From positions 1 through 10,001 of the forward strand of contig JAOXYB010069346.1 of assembly GCA_028565635.1 (NCBI GenBank): 10,001 bases of DNA, read 5' to 3'. Below, in pieces: positions 6,937 to 10,001 of the stretch; positions within the stretch are counted from its first letter, which is position 1, and every line of letters begins with the position of its first letter. A model generated the notes under the pieces. The model was not told the DNA's origin. It did no database searches and saw nothing but the letters and a program-made list of their open reading frames with translations. The position numbers and the translations under genes were made by a program. The stretch comes from Phoronis ovalis. Taxonomy: Eukaryota; Phoronida; Phoronidae.

Positions 6937-8719
6937 GTCAGCATGCCATTTAAATATTTTTCTTCAGTTATAACTATTGATCGGTTAATATACTGTTTAT
7001 GACAAAAATAAAAGACAAAATGTATTTGATCAGTATAGGCTTGGTGAAGATTATCTACTAGCTAGTAAAGTACAGTAAGTGAACACGATCTGGCTGCCAT
7101 AATTTATACATATTAATCAAAACTACATAGAGCTATTGGACAACGATTTTTATAACTAAGATGCAATCACACAAATATTTTATTTAAAGAAAACTGAAAT
7201 CATTCAATATATATGCTTAAAATCTGTTATTACTGTAGAATGATGTCAGCGAACAGGAGCAGAGATGGGGCGCTAAGACTGTAGAAGGATCGGGTCACCA
7301 AGGATCCCTCGAGTAAGTATACAAGCTAAAACTATAGAAAGATCGGGTCATCGGGATCCCTTGAGTACATATCAAGCTAAAACTGTAGAAGGGTCAGGTC
7401 ATCGGAATTCCTTGGGTAAGTATACAAGCTAAGACCGTAGAAGGGCCGGGTCACCAAGGATCCCTCGAGCAAGTATACAAGCTAAGACTGTGGAAGGGTC
7501 GGGTCATCATAGATCCATCGAGGAAGCATACAAGCTAAAATTATAGAAAGATCGGGTCATCGAAGATCTCTTGAGTACATATACAAGCTAAGACTGCAGA
7601 AGCGTCAGGTCATCAAGGATCCCTTGAGTAAGCATACAAGCTAAAACTATAGAAAGATCGAGTCATTGACGATCCCTCGAGTAGATATACAAGCTAAGAC
7701 TGCAAAAGGGTCAGGTCATCAAAGATTGCTCGAGTATGTACACACGTTAAGACTGCAGAAAGGTCAGGTCAGGTCATCTAGGATACCTCGAGTAAGTATA
7801 CAAGCTAAGATTAATGATGAAAAGGTCGGGTCATTTAGGATCCATCGAGTAAATATACAAGCTAAGACTATTGACGAAAGGGTCGGGTCATCAAGGATCC
7901 ACGGAGTAAGTACACCAGCTAAGATTATAGAAGGGTCAGGACATCAAGGATCCCATGAGTAAGTATACAAGCTAAGACTATAGAAAGGTCGGGTCACCAA
8001 GGATCCCTCGAGTAAGTATACAAACTAAGATTGTAGAAAGGTCAGGTCATCAGGGATCCTTCAGTAAGTATACAAGCTAAGACTATAGAAAGATCGGGTC
8101 ATCGGGATCCCTTGAGTAAGTATGCAAGCTAAGACTATAGAAGGGTCGGGTCACCAGGATCCCTCGCGTAAAGATACAAACTGAGATTGTAGATGGGTCA
8201 GGTCATCCGGGGATCCCTCAAGTAAGTATGCAAGCTAAGACTGTAGAAGGGTTGAATCATCAAGGATCTCTCAAGTAAGTATTTTAGACTTTGATTTTGA
8301 GGATAATTTTAATATTAAATTATTTTTTACTCTGTCTTGTTTTTTACCGCTGACAGCAACAAAGAACTTTTGACGGCAGGGCATCTTTTTTAAAATGACT
8401 GTGCTGTATTTTAACCAAGTACAAAATGTATCCGGCTAATGGATGGTATCAAGCTACATATTCTCTACTGTTTCTGCTTTTTATTGTGGTGTTGGTAGAT
8501 GTATTTTTAATGTTAATGCCGTGTTACAGATATATCACTCAGAATATGACATTGTTAATAGTGGGCTAATTAATAACCATTTTTTGCAGTTTAAAACAGT
8601 TGAGGGAAAATGTGACAACGGACCATAAGACCATTAAACAGAAAGAGTTGGAATCTGGTCCCAAAGCTTCAGAAGGTTATGGAGGAAAGTTTGGAGTTAT
8701 GAAGGACAGGATGGACAAG
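6844..8719 (+). CDS. CTTN: Cortactin (Src substrate), N-terminal part (3 coding exons, gene continues off right edge)
   Basis: Cortactin is a cortical actin regulator that binds and activates Arp2/3 through its acidic N-terminus and binds F-actin through 37-residue repeats; a C-terminal SH3 domain recruits partners. Exons 6844-6936, 7239-7312 and 8590-8719 join in matching phase into 297 nt, 99 codons without a stop. The start MWRAAAG resembles the MWKA(S/A)AG start of the family. [14 protein letters not shown] (residues 18-31) contains the Arp2/3-binding DDW motif (Trp24). [20 protein letters not shown] (32-51) is the conserved block after it. LKQLRENV (57-64), then [17 protein letters not shown] (83-99), begin the first cortactin repeat. 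The remaining repeats, helical and proline-rich regions and SH3 must lie beyond 10001. The similar HS1 protein is vertebrate-specific, so plain cortactin is the better name. Exon 2 ends inside a minisatellite built from itself. Confidence 0.95.
6937..7238 (+). other. CTTN intron 1
   Basis: This 302-nt AT-rich intron has a weak donor (GTCAGC) and an acceptable acceptor (TTACTGTAG). I see no further feature in it. Confidence 0.85.
7239..7312 (+). CDS. CTTN: CTTN coding exon 2 (source of the tandem array)
   Basis: The acceptor TTACTGTAG ends at 7238. The exon encodes [20 protein letters not shown] and QGSL, then GA of an Asp codon completed by exon 3, leaving phase 2. The donor is CTCGA|GTAAGTAT. 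Its last 41 nt (from 7272) plus 12 intronic nt form the first unit of the 53-bp array. Reading past this donor meets TAA at once (CTC GAG TAA, stop at 7314-7316), so the first donor is the only one that preserves the protein. Confidence 0.92.
7272..8283 (+). repeat. 53-bp tandem array of the CTTN exon 2/intron junction, 19 units
   Basis: Units start at 7272, 7325, 7376, 7428, 7481, 7534, 7587, 7640, 7693, 7746, 7804, 7861, 7918, 7971, 8024, 8076, 8128, 8180 and 8234. Most are 53 bp (range 51-58). The consensus begins GCTAAGACTGTAGAAGGGTC and passes through GGTCATCAAGGATCCCTCGA to GTAAGTATACAA. The first unit is the real end of exon 2. The unit at 7971 is nearly identical to it. GTAAGT is intact in ten units (starts 7272, 7376, 7746, 7861, 7918, 7971, 8024, 8076, 8180, 8234). 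The others read GTACAT, GCAAGT, GGAAGC, GTAAGC, GTAGAT, GTATGT, GTAAAT or GTAAAG. The array fills about three quarters of intron 2. Confidence 0.97.
8284..8589 (+). other. Non-repetitive 3' part of CTTN intron 2
   Basis: After the last array unit (GTAAGTATTTTAGAC) the intron is ordinary AT-rich sequence up to TTTTTTGCAG. The GTAAGTATTTTAG join probably keeps the original sequence that followed the donor before amplification. The short open frame at 8443-8628 crosses the acceptor into exon 3 in another frame and is not a gene. Confidence 0.75.
8590..8719 (+). CDS. CTTN: CTTN coding exon 3
   Basis: The acceptor TTTTTTGCAG ends at 8589. One base completes Asp56, then 43 codons follow: [43 protein letters not shown]. 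The GYGGKFGV…DRMDK block is the start of the first cortactin repeat, whose SAVGxEYQ half should be on the next exon. The donor is a strong AAG|GTAAGTGG at 8720. Confidence 0.95.
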
Positions 8720-9404
8720 GTAAGTGGGTACAGAATGGCTACAGGTAACTAACAAAGCTCTTATTGCGATGAACATCTGTAACTCGTTTGCATGTTTACA
8801 AACAGGAGAGTTTTGCGCTAAATGTTTGTACTTATGTCTTCAGTGTCATGTTACACTTAATGTCCTCAGTCTGTGAAACTGCGCCTCAGTGGATGACATT
8901 GAATGACGAGTAATTATTACAACGTGCTACAACAAAATAAAGGATTAAAACAATTAACCAGGGATTTTATTGCTGATTAACCTTTGTATGCTGGTTGTCT
9001 TTTCTAATCTTGTAATTGTAGTTTTGCTTCTTGTTGTAAATAATAAGAAAACTGCATGTTTGTGTAGTTTACTTGTAACATGTTTTTTGAAGCTTTAAAA
9101 TAGGATTTAATTAGATTATTTGCATTTTGGGCAAAATACAAGTTTCATAATTTATTATGTGTTTTATTTTGTGCTTTCCCAGTCTTTATACTGTATGATT
9201 TGAAAAGGCAATGCGCTTGCTCTAATAAACGAGTGTAGTATGATCTTCCTAAAAATGTTTATTAAAATGTAGGTTTGATGGAATTAAATCCTACTGTATC
9301 CGTATTACCATTTTGCATTAAGAGCTACGTCAATTATTAAACAAACCTAAGCTGCATAAGGTTATCAACAGCTTCTACAAAATTAAGAAAACGTCTGCCA
9401 TTAT

Positions 9405-9419
9405 TGACCTTGACCTTGA
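9405..9419 (-). promoter_or_regulatory. Two abutting AGGTCA half-sites with TCA extension
   Basis: The minus strand reads TCAAGGTCAAGGTCA: two AGGTCA hexamers with no spacer, the first preceded by TCA as in ERR/SF-1-type monomer sites. Inside an intron this could be an enhancer site or a fragment of a dispersed repeat. Function is not shown. Confidence 0.3.
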
Positions 9420-9686
9420 ACTGCAGATAGCAATAGAGAATTTCACTCTTTATCTTCATTTGTTGTCTTCTGAAAAAGGCTGATAGCTTTACAGTGACCG
9501 GATAAATGACCTCTTTAACACTAGTCATGTCTTTAAGCATTAGAAAACAAAACAGTTAAGGACATACATGTACATGCATATCGCTTGCTTGCTAGACAGG
9601 TATACAGTTATTGCTAAAACATTTTTTGAGGTTGAATAATCCACTTGTTTCCATTATGAATTGGATTGGATTGGTTTTACTACACT

Positions 9687-9771
9687 GCCTAGAGCATGTG
9701 AATAGCTATTGAATTATAATAAAATTTGGTTGTGGTATTGAACATTAGAACTAGCCTAGAGCCTGTGAATA
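9687..9771. repeat. Imperfect direct repeat
   Basis: GCCTAGAGCATGTGAATA (from 9687) recurs as GCCTAGAGCCTGTGAATA (from 9754), with loosely similar flanks ahead of each copy. It is a local duplication in CTTN intron 3 with no evident role. Confidence 0.7.
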
Positions 9772-9860
9772 TTTCAATTTAAATAAACTCAGATGTTGTG
9801 TTCCGCTTCGTATTCAATATTATATACTGCCTTTGTGAATTAGCTCTTCATCCTATATGA

Positions 9861-9973
9861 AAGTAGTTCCATGTTCTCCCGCTAGGTGGTGCTGATGCTT
9901 GGGGGGGGAGGTTATGCTGCACAGATATAGGGAACGGTATATAAGAGACACCTAGCGGGAAAATATGAAACTT
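9861..9973. repeat. Short inverted-repeat element with CTCF-like core
   Basis: The left arm ends CTCCCGCTAGGTG (9876-9888) and the right arm begins CACCTAGCGGGAAAATATG (9949-9967). The arms are complementary over at least 12 bases, with imperfect extension to about 28 bases outward. The left arm continues GTGCTG, giving CCGCTAGGTGGTGCTG (9879-9894), close to the CTCF core shape. The element is about 113 bp, has a G8 run in the middle and no coding capacity; a MITE or other dispersed repeat is possible. Confidence 0.55.
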
Positions 9974-10001
9974 CTTTTTACAGTAAGGTATTATATATTA
10001 A

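Larger units (their letters stand above)
8720..10001 (+). other. CTTN intron 3 (continues off right edge)
   Basis: The intron starts at the GTAAGTGG donor. I searched for the SAVGxEYQ-type continuation of the first cortactin repeat and did not find it, so the next exon lies to the right. Contents are a tandem nuclear-receptor-type half-site (9405-9419), a short direct repeat (9687-9771) and an inverted-repeat element (9861-9973). Otherwise it is AT-rich and featureless. Confidence 0.75.

Noticed and set aside
7666-7962. 98-codon open frame inside the 53-bp array, with a repetitive peptide
   Set aside because: It is a by-product of three units of 57-58 bp that happen to keep one frame open. 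It is not the cortactin frame and has no start context or family resemblance.
7272-8283. CRISPR-like or regularly spaced repeat array
   Set aside because: The units are contiguous with no unique spacers, diverge along their whole length, and derive from an animal exon.
9337-9540. 67-codon minus-strand open frame
   Set aside because: It lies in CTTN intron 3, has no recognisable motif and includes the tandem half-site; a chance frame.
1-10001. A prokaryotic-type defence or mobile system
   Set aside because: No long open frames, ribosome binding sites or operon packing; all supported coding sequence is spliced animal exons.

Overview
The window is animal nuclear DNA: AT-rich, with short protein-coding exons split by GT-AG introns, long non-coding stretches and several minisatellites. 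I see no bacterial-style gene packing. The exon sequences resemble metazoan Mediator subunit MED14 and cortactin. The AT-rich intron style would suit a mollusc or another lophotrochozoan, but that is an impression; the sequence alone does not fix the taxon.

Layout. (1) Positions 1-1111 look like a MED14 intron, with a 34-bp triplication and no exon I can recognise. (2) Positions 1112-4534, minus strand, hold the first seven coding exons of MED14. They splice in a consistent phase into 241 codons and cover the conserved N-terminal Med14 domain. They include a 29-nt microexon and one GC-AG intron. The gene continues off the left edge. (3) Positions 4535-6832 hold the head-to-head intergenic and 5'-UTR region. 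Candidate noncoding first exons and a promoter zone lie at about 5768-6186. (4) Positions 6844-8719, plus strand, hold the first three coding exons of a cortactin (CTTN) gene, 99 codons: the acidic Arp2/3-binding N-terminus, the linker and the start of the first cortactin repeat. The gene continues off the right edge. (5) Positions 8720-10001 are the next cortactin intron, with a tandem nuclear-receptor-type half-site and a short inverted-repeat element carrying a CTCF-like core.

The most notable structure is a 19-unit, about 53-bp tandem array (7272-8283). Each unit copies the last 41 nt of cortactin exon 2 plus the 5' splice site and the first 12 nt of the intron. The exon/intron boundary has therefore been amplified, leaving ten exact GTAAGT donors in series, of which only the first keeps the reading frame open. 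A 52-bp array in a MED14 intron (1497-1790) also runs up to an exon end and repeats its last nine exonic bases with a GT. The two genes have no known shared pathway: MED14 is the nuclear Mediator scaffold and cortactin is a cortical actin regulator. Their link here is genomic: divergent orientation, perhaps a shared promoter region, and the same kind of splice-site-spanning repeat.
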